7,108 nt of DNA, from the NCBI GenBank assembly GCA_964427055.1, contig CAYRSQ010000044.1:1-7108 (forward strand), in the 5' to 3' direction. The position numbers and the translations under genes were made by a program. This document shows positions 1-6,167 of this stretch, piece by piece. This stretch comes from CAYNTH01 sp964427055 (lineage in GTDB: Archaea > Aenigmatarchaeota > Aenigmatarchaeia > CG10238-14 > SCSR01). The stretch's first letter is position 1. Each line of letters begins with the position of its first letter. Under the pieces are notes generated by a model. The model made no database searches and was not told where the DNA came from. It was given only the letters and a program-made list of their open reading frames with translations.

Positions 1-51
1 GTCGAGGCGGCCCATCTCCTGCTGGGGGCCGTGGAAGGAGACGGCGTATGA
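1..51 (+). CDS. 3' end of an unidentified gene running in from the left
   Basis: Frame 1 is open from the window edge and ends at TGA 49-51, giving 16 residues that end LLLGAVEGDGV. No domain can be judged from so little. Its stop overlaps the ATG at 48 as ATGA, the usual sign of two translationally coupled genes, and a GGAAGGAG Shine-Dalgarno-like site lies at 33-40. These 45 bases are about 73% G+C and may represent the host locus from before the cassette arrived. The reading frame is inferred from the ATGA overlap and could be wrong. Confidence 0.4.
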   Translation, partial: VEAAHLLLGAVEGDGV

Positions 52-97
52 TCCACCGCTACTTCTCCCGCCGCACTCCTTTGAAGGATTTTGGTAA
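33..97 (+). repeat. left copy of an imperfect direct repeat flanking the cassette
   Basis: This stretch covers a ribosome-binding site plus the first codons of a gene and matches 6951-7018 in the same orientation. It is about 80% identical over the 45 coding bases, with weaker, gapped similarity over the 16 bases upstream. The two copies bracket all intact genes of the window. The divergence argues against a recent duplication or a perfect attachment-site core and fits recombination between related alleles. Confidence 0.6.
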
Positions 98-101
98 ATG
101 A
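48..101 (+). pseudogene. broken 5' end of a gene (17 codons), copy of the start at 6967
   Basis: ATG 48-50 sits 7 bases after GGAAGGAG and encodes MIHRYFSRRTPLKDFGK before TGA 99-101. The first 15 codons match the reading frame at 6967 (MIHCYSSRRSPLKDF), with 36 of 45 bases identical by eye; six of the nine differences are third-position synonymous changes, so both copies diverged as coding sequence. The left copy has four T's (89-92) where the right has six (7008-7013). This two-base loss throws the frame into the stop, and similarity ends soon after. I read it as the stranded start of the gene that once followed the upstream gene directly. It could still be translated as a 17-residue peptide, but I see no reason to think that peptide has a role. 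Confidence 0.5.
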
Positions 102-140
102 GCGCTTTTGCTTCTTCCTCCTACCATGAAAGATTGAACA

Positions 141-178
141 TTGCGGCCTCAAAATCCGTGAAATATTACATGTGTAAT
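141..178 (+). promoter_or_regulatory. possible promoter with an overlapping palindrome before the 198 gene
   Basis: TTGCGG (141-146) and TATTAC (164-169) are separated by 17 bases, matching the sigma70 boxes at 3 of 6 and 4 of 6 positions, so the promoter alone is weak. Overlapping the -10 is a perfect 6-base inverted repeat, ATTACA-TG-TGTAAT (165-178), the shape of a small dimeric repressor site. It lies 19 bases before the ATG at 198. The rest of 102-197 shows nothing else. Short palindromes are common in A+T-rich spacers, so chance is quite possible. Confidence 0.25.
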
Positions 179-197
179 CTTCACAGGAGTTCAGATT

Positions 198-872
198 ATG
201 TCGGATGATCATGACTATTGGTACTACGAACAAGAAGCGGCAATGGAGAAATTCCTTAACGAAGAACTCCGGAGAATTGCTGAGGAACCGGTATTCTTCT
301 ATCTGGCAACATATGGCGATGCCATTGAGGAACGGGTGAATCGCTGTCTCAATCAGGCTCGCGAGCTAATCGATGCTGGCTACTTCGGTGCAGCCCTCGT
401 GTGAACTGCAGCCGGAATTGAAGTCACGCTTCGCTTCTTCCTCGCTCGCCCACTTGTTCAGGGAGCATTCCTGTCTGATGATTGGGCTCATCTGATTTCT
501 CAAAAATTTCTCAGCGGGCGGACGGCGGAAGACAGGGAGTTGCTACCAGCTATCCTTCGTAACTGGAAAATTGACATTACAGAGGTGAAGCTTTCTGACG
601 GCTCACAAGCTTGGGAGCAAATCGTAACAAATGTTTGGCCACATCGAAATAACTACGTACATAAGGCAGAGGACGCTTCTCGCGACGATGCAGTTCTTTC
701 CGTAGAATGCCTTGTGGCACTTCAGTCACAGGTGGTAGATCTTTTATCAAAAAGGCTTGGGTTTACTCGGGAGCAAACGGGCTGCTGGTCCACCGTGGCC
801 GCAAAGAACCCGCCTGATCTCCCAAATCTCAACCCGCCTCGCACATTCAAGCGCGAAGACCCTTTTCGATAG
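198..872 (+). pseudogene. HEPN-like protein gene interrupted by one in-frame TGA
   Basis: One frame runs from ATG 198, with AGGAG 8-12 bases upstream, to TAG 870-872, broken only by TGA 402-404 at codon 69. The pieces before and after the stop are in the same frame and together give a 224-codon protein; ALV before the TGA and TAAGIEVTLRFFLARPL after it read as one continuous helical segment. Restoring the TGA to CGA (Arg) by a single C-to-T reversal would repair the gene. Near the middle, R150-NNYV-H155 is an R-x4-H motif, the catalytic signature of HEPN ribonucleases common in toxin and abortive-infection proteins. The family is otherwise unrecognised: no membrane segment or signal peptide is seen. 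A nonsense-inactivated gene is the simplest reading; readthrough or a sequencing error are alternatives. Initiation at TTG 540 would leave a product lacking the N-terminal helices and is unlikely to be the natural start. Confidence 0.75.
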
Positions 873-899
873 GCTGGGAAATTCCAGGGCCTAGTTTAT
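870..899 (+). terminator. possible rho-independent terminator after the 198 gene
   Basis: TAGGC (870-874) pairs with GCCTA (889-893), and TGG (875-877) pairs with CCA (884-886) across a two-base GG bulge. This gives an eight-pair stem with a six-base loop that includes the stop codon. The tail GTTTATT is only moderately T-rich, so the hairpin is plausible but the terminator weak. It would separate the interrupted gene from the operon that begins at 1124. Confidence 0.35.
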
Positions 900-923
900 T
901 GCATCGGAAAGAACCTGAGACAA

Positions 924-967
924 GAAGGAGATATGCAAAAAAAACAGAGCTGCAACCTCTCTCCTTC
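924..967 (+). promoter_or_regulatory. perfect 8-base inverted repeat in the operon leader
   Basis: GAAGGAGA (924-931) is perfectly complementary to TCTCCTTC (960-967), with a 28-base loop containing A8 (937-944). The left arm looks like a strong Shine-Dalgarno sequence just before an ATG at 933 that opens an 18-codon frame ending at 989. If the region is transcribed, the stem would hide that site. No role can be assigned. It lies upstream of the promoter proposed at 997-1025, so it may not be in the operon transcript. Confidence 0.25.
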
Positions 968-996
968 CTGGAATATTATGCACAACTGAAAATTTG

Positions 997-1025
997 TTGC
1001 TGCTATAGGAATTCGTAGGTATAGT
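997..1025 (+). promoter_or_regulatory. possible sigma70-type promoter of the five-gene operon
   Basis: TTGCTG (997-1002) and TATAGT (1020-1025) are spaced by 17 bases. The -10 matches TATAAT at five of six positions, the -35 only at TTG. Transcription would start near 1032 and give a leader of about 90 bases before ATG 1124. It is the best-placed promoter-like pair in the 873-1123 spacer, but this rests on consensus matching by eye. Confidence 0.3.
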
Positions 1026-1123
1026 ATCAATAATGTAAGGCACAAGTGTCAGCCTCTCATTTCCATCTAAGGCGAGCTGCTGTCGGCATCAGGGACTGTC
1101 GTTCAAGGATTTTGGTGATAGGT

Positions 1124-3292
1124 ATGCCAGGAGTCAATGACAACAATAACCAGGAGTACACCTTCCGGCCACGGGCGAGACTATTGCAGCTCTTGGGCGA
1201 TCAACTAATTCGTGATCCCCGTATCGGCGTTTTTGAACTGGTGAAGAACGCATATGACGCCGATTCCCCTTCTGTGAAAGTGATTTTCGAAAACGTCGAA
1301 GATCCTGAAACTGCCGCAATAAAGATCAGAGATAAAGGCGAGGGAATGGATCTGGATACGGTTACTGGTATCTGGCTGGAACCCGGCGCCGATAATAGAG
1401 AGAAAGAAAGGACAGCCCGCAAAAGAACGCCCAAATTTAACCGACTCCCCATAGGAGAAAAAGGTGTCGGCAGATTTGCCAGTCACAAACTCGGGAACCA
1501 CATCAGGATGGTCACGAGAAAAACTGGATACGATGAGGTTGTCGTCGATATCGATTGGGACAAATTATTACGCTATCGGTATCTGTCGGAAGTTCCGATC
1601 AGTGTAGAGACAAGAGTTCCAAGGGTTTTCAAAGGGTCTGACCATGGAACGAATATTACTATAACGGACCTGAGGCACGAATGGAAGAGGGGGGATATCC
1701 GCAGACTTTTTCGGTCCGTAAATGCGATTTCGTCACCGTTTGACAAGAAAGCTGGATTTGCTGTGAGCTTCAAACTAATCCCCGATCCTGGATGGCTTGA
1801 AGGACTAGTTAAAGCCGAAGATGTTGAAGACCAAGCTATGTTCATTTTCGAGTTTACCATGGAGAAGAGCCGTTTTGACTACAAATACGAATTCAAGCCG
1901 ATAAAGGCCCTGGCGAATAAGAAGGGTATCGAACCACGCAAGGTGAACAAGAATGATCAAGTCATCGAATACTTCCAGATGAAATTGGATGAAGAATCAG
2001 GAAGGAGAAAAAAGCGTCAGAGAGCAGCCGATCTCTCGCAATTTGGTATCGGTACCATTAGGGGCAGAGTTCTCGGCTTTGATCGTGATCAAGATGTCCT
2101 TGAACTCTATGTGACTGACCCATCCGGGCTGACCAAGTATCTCGATGAAAATGGCGGTGTCCGTGTGTACAGAGACGGGATAAGGGTTTACAACTATGGT
2201 GAGAGAGAAACCGACTGGTTGGGATTGGATGAACGACGCATACAAATTCCGGCTCGAAGAATCAGCAATAATCTGATCCTGGGAGAAATACATCTTGATC
2301 TTGAGAAAAGCCCAGACCTTGTTGAGAAGACGAACCGAGAAGGCTTTGTTGAGAACGAGGCCTATAAAGAATTCAGAGACGCAGTCCTGAGTGCGATTAT
2401 CAGGTTTGAGCAGGAACGCGAAAAGGACAAACATAGAATCCGACTGGCATTCGAGGTAGAGCAAACAAAAGATAAAAAATTACCTCTAATTTCCGGCCCC
2501 GAAGAAGCAATTGCGGCACTCAAAGAAAAGATCCATGAAGCAGGCTTTGACAAACAGTTGGGTGAGTATGTGTCGAAAGTCGAAACCACATACACGGAGA
2601 TGCGAGATTCCCTCCTGGGCGCAGTGGGTTCAGGGTTGGGCCTGGCTATTGTGTTTCATGAGATTGAACGAGGGGTCAGAGAGTTGCAGAGAGCCGTCGA
2701 CAAGGGAGATAAAATAGGGCGGATCCAGATTATGGCGCGTCACCTTGTGGAATTGCTCCAGGGCGCAAGCTACTTGGTCCGCACAACTTCTAAGAAAAGC
2801 CTCAAGGCTTCGGACCTCGTCAAATTTGCCATGTTCAGTATGTCTCCCCGCTTCGATTACCACAAGATCTTTGTAACCAACAGTTTTGAGAATAACCCCG
2901 ATGCTGATTTCAAAGTAAAGGGGTCTCAGCGCATGTTGACAGCCTCTATAGTTAATCTGATTGACAATTCGATTTATTGGCTCAACGCCGTTAAGAGTAC
3001 CGAGAGTGGCAAACAAGCCATCGCAAAAAGAATCTGGATTGGACCTTCTCGTGATCTTGAGGGGCCGGCGATTGTCGTCGCTGACAACGGTCCAGGGTTT
3101 GAGGATACTCCAGAAGAAGTCGTAAGGCCTTTCTTCACACGAAAATCTGAGGGGATGGGATTGGGTCTGTATTTTGCGAACATGACAATGAAAGCTCATG
3201 GTGGACGACTCAGTCTGCCCGATCATCAAGAGATGAATGTTCCAAAAGCTTATGATGGAGCCATTGTCGCTATGGTGTTTGAGGAACAATGA
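1124..3292 (+). CDS. double GHKL ATPase: Hsp90/MutL-like plus histidine-kinase-like module
   Basis: A 722-residue soluble protein with two complete GHKL ATP-binding modules. The N-terminal one has the N box ELVKNAYDAD (38-47), G1 IRDKGEGM (68-75) and a glycine-rich lid GEKGVGRFASHKLG (111-124), as in Hsp90, MutL and MORC-type ATPases. A middle part follows with VRVYRDGIRVYNYG (346-359) and WLGLD (365-369), plausibly the S5-fold transducer region. A charged, probably coiled segment spans about 430-500. The C-terminal module resembles a histidine kinase: H box FHEIERGVREL with candidate phosphorylated His512, N box NLIDNSIYWL (611-620), VVADNGPGFED (651-661), F box PFFTRK (669-674) and G2 GMGLGLYF (677-684). 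There is no membrane segment or sensor domain. I chose ATG 1124, 5 bases after GGTGA, because the conserved part begins just after it; GTG 1046 would add 26 unlike residues. One base separates it from the receiver-like gene. Phosphotransfer is inferred. Confidence 0.9.
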   Translation: MPGVNDNNNQEYTFRPRARLLQLLGDQLIRDPRIGVFELVKNAYDADSPSVKVIFENVEDPETAAIKIRDKGEGMDLDTVTGIWLEPGADNREKERTARKRTPKFNRLPIGEKGVGRFASHKLGNHIRMVTRKTGYDEVVVDIDWDKLLRYRYLSEVPISVETRVPRVFKGSDHGTNITITDLRHEWKRGDIRRLFRSVNAISSPFDKKAGFAVSFKLIPDPGWLEGLVKAEDVEDQAMFIFEFTMEKSRFDYKYEFKPIKALANKKGIEPRKVNKNDQVIEYFQMKLDEESGRRKKRQRAADLSQFGIGTIRGRVLGFDRDQDVLELYVTDPSGLTKYLDENGGVRVYRDGIRVYNYGERETDWLGLDERRIQIPARRISNNLILGEIHLDLEKSPDLVEKTNREGFVENEAYKEFRDAVLSAIIRFEQEREKDKHRIRLAFEVEQTKDKKLPLISGPEEAIAALKEKIHEAGFDKQLGEYVSKVETTYTEMRDSLLGAVGSGLGLAIVFHEIERGVRELQRAVDKGDKIGRIQIMARHLVELLQGASYLVRTTSKKSLKASDLVKFAMFSMSPRFDYHKIFVTNSFENNPDADFKVKGSQRMLTASIVNLIDNSIYWLNAVKSTESGKQAIAKRIWIGPSRDLEGPAIVVADNGPGFEDTPEEVVRPFFTRKSEGMGLGLYFANMTMKAHGGRLSLPDHQEMNVPKAYDGAIVAMVFEEQ

Positions 3293-3293
3293 C

Positions 3294-4655
3294 ATGCCTT
3301 TAAGTGTTCCCAGGATACTTATTATCGACGATATCGAAGAGGATGGAATTAAAATAGCGAAATCCGTTTGGGACTCAAAGTACGCCATCAGATTTATTCA
3401 CTATGATCAAGAAGAGCTTATTAAGGCAGGAAAAGAAAATATGCGTGGTGTGCGCCTTATCTTCATGGACATGAACTTGATAGGGGACGGAATCCTGGGG
3501 AGTGGCAGTAAAAACTTTACAGCGGTGCAGCAGGTTTTGGAGTTTTGTCTTGATGAGCGAAATGGACCATACGTTCTGATTACGTGGAGTACTTTTGATG
3601 AGCACGCACCGGAACTGTTTAGGCATTTGAACGAAAGATTGCCGGTCCCCCTGAGGCCATCCCTCTGTAAACAATTGAATAAAGAAGATTACGAAGATGG
3701 AGACGGAAAGCTGAGCGAGAAAGTCAGGGAATTCATGCAGGAGCTGGAACCGATTGGGGCTCTGATATTATGGGAAAAAAGCATTCAATACGCTGCGTGC
3801 GAAACCCTATGCGAACTGATTGACATAGCTTTGCATTCGGGAATGGAGAATCTAAAAGATGCATTGCGGGGCGTTCTTTACAGCTTAGCTCGAGCAGAGG
3901 CCGAGCAACACCTTGACAAGGTAAACTCTGTAAAGCATCTATACTCCGTGTTGTCACAAATTTTGTACGACAATCTTGCCGACATTCGTCCAGAAGATGA
4001 GGTGACTCTTAGCGCGCTTGTTTATTCCGGGAAGGATCAACAACCGAAAGAACCATGGTCTCAGAAGATAAATACCATGTTGCATCTGGACTTGACCGAC
4101 CCAGAAAACAGTACCGGACATATGCCTGGTGATGTCTTTATTTATCCCACGAAAGATCATGGCCTTCCGATTCCAGAGGCGGAATCGGGTAAATTCTTGC
4201 GTGGAAACTTCATGTCTCTGACAGAGAAAGAAGACAGCAAAGAATTTAAAGCGAAAATAGCAAAGGTCTGTCGGCTGGTACTCGTTGAAATTACGCCACC
4301 GTGTGATTATTCTCAGAAAAAAATCGTGTGGCATCGATACGTGGTAGGCGCGCTTGTCCCGTATAATTTTGTTGATTTAACCAGGGTTTTTAACAGAGAA
4401 AAGAAGGAAAGAGAGATTCGACTGCCGGATTTCCGCTGGGAAAGCCCGGAATTTCAAATCAAAGAAGATCCCCCATTCAGGATAGTTTTTAATTCGCGTC
4501 TCCTTGTGTCGATTCCTCCCAAACAGGCGTTTCAGAAAACAGTTGGCAATCGGCTTTTTCGGATACGACAACCACTTCTCAGCGATATGATTGGATGGTT
4601 ATCGAGGCAATCATCCAGACAGGGACACCTATCTGTGGCTGAGCATGAAAGATAA
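3294..4655 (+). CDS. receiver-domain protein with a large uncharacterised C-terminal region
   Basis: A 453-residue protein whose first ~130 residues follow the response-regulator receiver plan: strand RILIIDD with acidic D12/D13, strand LIFMDMNL with candidate phosphoacceptor D59, VLITWST with T97 (or S99), and a lysine at K126 in SLCKQL. Spacing is looser than in classic receivers, so this is a divergent member. The remaining ~320 residues hold no DNA-binding helix-turn-helix, GGDEF or other output domain I recognise. Notable are LILWEKS (157-163), which opens a helical stretch, and VEITPPCDY ending at C337-D338-Y339, flanked by strand-like hydrophobic segments. The start is ATG 3294, 8 bases after GAGGA and one base after the ATPase stop; an earlier in-frame ATG at 3237 lies inside the ATPase gene and adds residues before the first receiver strand. 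Adjacency suggests it is the phosphorylation or binding partner of the ATPase. The output mechanism is unknown. Confidence 0.85.
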   Translation: MPLSVPRILIIDDIEEDGIKIAKSVWDSKYAIRFIHYDQEELIKAGKENMRGVRLIFMDMNLIGDGILGSGSKNFTAVQQVLEFCLDERNGPYVLITWSTFDEHAPELFRHLNERLPVPLRPSLCKQLNKEDYEDGDGKLSEKVREFMQELEPIGALILWEKSIQYAACETLCELIDIALHSGMENLKDALRGVLYSLARAEAEQHLDKVNSVKHLYSVLSQILYDNLADIRPEDEVTLSALVYSGKDQQPKEPWSQKINTMLHLDLTDPENSTGHMPGDVFIYPTKDHGLPIPEAESGKFLRGNFMSLTEKEDSKEFKAKIAKVCRLVLVEITPPCDYSQKKIVWHRYVVGALVPYNFVDLTRVFNREKKEREIRLPDFRWESPEFQIKEDPPFRIVFNSRLLVSIPPKQAFQKTVGNRLFRIRQPLLSDMIGWLSRQSSRQGHLSVAEHER

Positions 4656-5136
4656 AGAGCTCGACAGTCTCGTATCAACTCTTAATGATGAGGGCCTCAT
4701 TTCCCTCAGAATACACGTTGGCACTGAAATGGCCCGTCGTGACATATCCATCGACGTGGGTGAACTCGGTGAAAAGCTTGCAATTCAGTTTTTCAATTCG
4801 ACTCATGGGCTATCAAATCTCATGAGGGCACCAAAGGGAGCAAAGAATGTCGATGCTTTATCAAGAAATGGAGAACGTTACTCGATAAAGTCAATATTGA
4901 AGGCGAAAAAAACGGGCACGATTTATCCTGATAGTCACAATCCCGACAAACAGCTTTTTGAACACCTTCTGCTGGTATGTCTGAATTCCCAATATCAGAT
5001 GAGCTCGGTTTATTGTTTTACGTGGGAAGCGTTCTTAAAGGCAAGAGCGTGGGATAAGAGAATGAATGCATGGTATATACCTGTGAGCGAAAAAAGGTTG
5101 AAACTGGCAGAAAAACTGTTCCCAAGAGAGAAGTAG
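4645..5136 (+). CDS. small PD-(D/E)xK-nuclease-like protein, candidate effector
   Basis: A 163-residue protein. After an acidic N-terminal helix comes GELGEKLAIQFFN (39-51, with E43), then NVDALSRNGERYSIKS (68-83). This is the layout of restriction-endonuclease-like folds: an early helix glutamate, then D70 on a strand, a turn, and an x-x-K on the next strand (S80-I81-K82). The usual acidic residue before the lysine is a serine here, with E77 nearby. The C-terminal half (LLLVCLN, YCFTWEAF) looks like further core strands and a helix. ATG 4645 overlaps the receiver gene by 11 bases, suggesting translational coupling; TTG 4591 would extend it by 18 residues deeper into that gene. Its place just before a DNA methyltransferase fits a restriction or nicking subunit. 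A non-catalytic DNA-binding role is also possible because the motif is incomplete. Confidence 0.65.
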   Translation: MKDKELDSLVSTLNDEGLISLRIHVGTEMARRDISIDVGELGEKLAIQFFNSTHGLSNLMRAPKGAKNVDALSRNGERYSIKSILKAKKTGTIYPDSHNPDKQLFEHLLLVCLNSQYQMSSVYCFTWEAFLKARAWDKRMNAWYIPVSEKRLKLAEKLFPREK

Positions 5137-5139
5137 GAC

Positions 5140-6111
5140 ATGAGATCATCTGGACATAAAGGAAGCAAACGATTACGTGCCCTCGATCTTTTCCACGGGG
5201 CGGGGGGCAGCAGCTACGGTGCAAAAAAGGCCGGAGTTGAAATCGTTGCAGGCATAGACCGATGGCATATAGCCGGACAGGCCTACAAACAGAATTTTCC
5301 TGAGACAAAGGTCTATACGGATGACATCACTTCATTATCGGCAGACCGGCTTCGAGCAGCTATAGGAGAGATTGACCTTTTGCTTGCATCTCCTGAATGT
5401 ACAAACCATACCTGCGCCAAAGGTGGCGGCGAACGGTGTGAGGAAAGCAAAATGACCGCTTTTCAGGTGGTCAGATTTGCGAAGGCGTTCAGGCCCCGAT
5501 GGATCGTCGTTGAAAATGTCGTGCAGATGAAATCCTGGAGCAGGCACCCCGAGCTTCTGGAGGAACTGTGGGGGTTGGGCTATTATGTTAAGGAGGAGAA
5601 GCTTAACGCGGCTGATTTCGGCGTGCCTCAGTCCCGAAACAGGCTTTTTCTGCTGTGCTCCCTAACTGGAGAAGCCTCTGCTCCTGCCATTATTGACCAG
5701 CCTTACAAGCTGGCAAGTTCTATTATCGATTTGGGCGCAGATTACAGATTTACGCCGCTTTACAATGAACACCGCGCAAAGGCTACTCTTGAACGAGCGG
5801 AACGGGCAATCTCTCAACTGGGCCCGAATAACCCTTTTCTGATAGTTTATTACGGCTCCGATGGCAGTGGTGGCTGGCAGACTCTTGACAGGCCGCTGAG
5901 AACTGTTACCACCCTTGATCGATTCGCTTACGTCAAGCCAACAAAAACCGGTCATATGATGCGGATGCTTCAGCCCGAGGAGTTGAAGCTGGCTATGGGG
6001 TTCGATAAGGACTATCAACTTGGAGTGGGGTCAAGAAGAGACAAAATAAAGCTCATGGGGAATGCAGTATGTCCGCCGGTCATGGAAAGTATTGTCCGAA
6101 CACTTTGCTAA
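5140..6111 (+). CDS. C5 cytosine-specific DNA methyltransferase
   Basis: Transfers a methyl group from S-adenosylmethionine to carbon 5 of cytosine in a short DNA target. The 323 residues carry the motif series in order: I, LDLFHGAGG (15-23), for AdoMet binding; IV, SPECTNHT with catalytic Cys87; VI, ENV (125-127); VIII, QSRNR (164-168); a short target-recognition region of roughly 85 residues containing NPFLIVYYG; IX, RTVTTLDR (254-261); and X, QPEE (278-281) with GNAVCPP (307-313). Motif IV reads PEC rather than the usual PPC or PCQ, a variant I recall in some members. The length is full. ATG 5140 starts 3 bases after the nuclease-like stop, with GAGAGAAG at 5125-5132 as a likely ribosome-binding site. 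The target sequence cannot be read from the protein. It probably protects host DNA from the associated nuclease or marks self for the ATPase system. Confidence 0.97.
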   Translation: MRSSGHKGSKRLRALDLFHGAGGSSYGAKKAGVEIVAGIDRWHIAGQAYKQNFPETKVYTDDITSLSADRLRAAIGEIDLLLASPECTNHTCAKGGGERCEESKMTAFQVVRFAKAFRPRWIVVENVVQMKSWSRHPELLEELWGLGYYVKEEKLNAADFGVPQSRNRLFLLCSLTGEASAPAIIDQPYKLASSIIDLGADYRFTPLYNEHRAKATLERAERAISQLGPNNPFLIVYYGSDGSGGWQTLDRPLRTVTTLDRFAYVKPTKTGHMMRMLQPEELKLAMGFDKDYQLGVGSRRDKIKLMGNAVCPPVMESIVRTLC

Positions 6112-6148
6112 GCTCTGCTCTCGTTGCAGCCTGTCAGCAAACGAATCC

Positions 6149-6167
6149 GAGGTGAGTTCTCACATTG
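6149..6167 (+). promoter_or_regulatory. ribosome-binding site fixing a TTG start for the glycosylase
   Basis: GAGGTGA (6149-6155) is a near-perfect Shine-Dalgarno sequence 9 bases before TTG 6165. The frame is closed by TGA 6153-6155 just upstream, and its first in-frame ATG is codon 52, which would delete the conserved FPWR region. The TTG is therefore the only start that keeps the whole domain. Confidence 0.6.

Noticed and set aside
402..404. TGA recoded as an amino acid or selenocysteine
   Set aside because: TGA ends the ATPase and glycosylase genes normally in this window, and no selenocysteine-type hairpin is evident just after it.
540..872. Independent gene starting at TTG 540
   Set aside because: The frame is continuous with 198-401 and with the codons between 405 and 539, so this is the downstream part of an interrupted gene.
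933..989. 18-codon leader peptide gene after GAAGGAG
   Set aside because: The GGAG is only 2 bases from the ATG, the frame is tiny, and nothing in its codons suggests attenuation.
84..1116. 12-base repeat AAGGATTTTGGT at 84-95 and 1105-1116
   Set aside because: In 7.1 kb about one or two repeated 12-mers are expected by chance, and the flanking similarity is weak.
2630..3388. 252-codon open frame on the - strand inside the ATPase and receiver genes
   Set aside because: It lies opposite strongly conserved GHKL boxes, has no recognisable domain, and its residues read as an antisense shadow.
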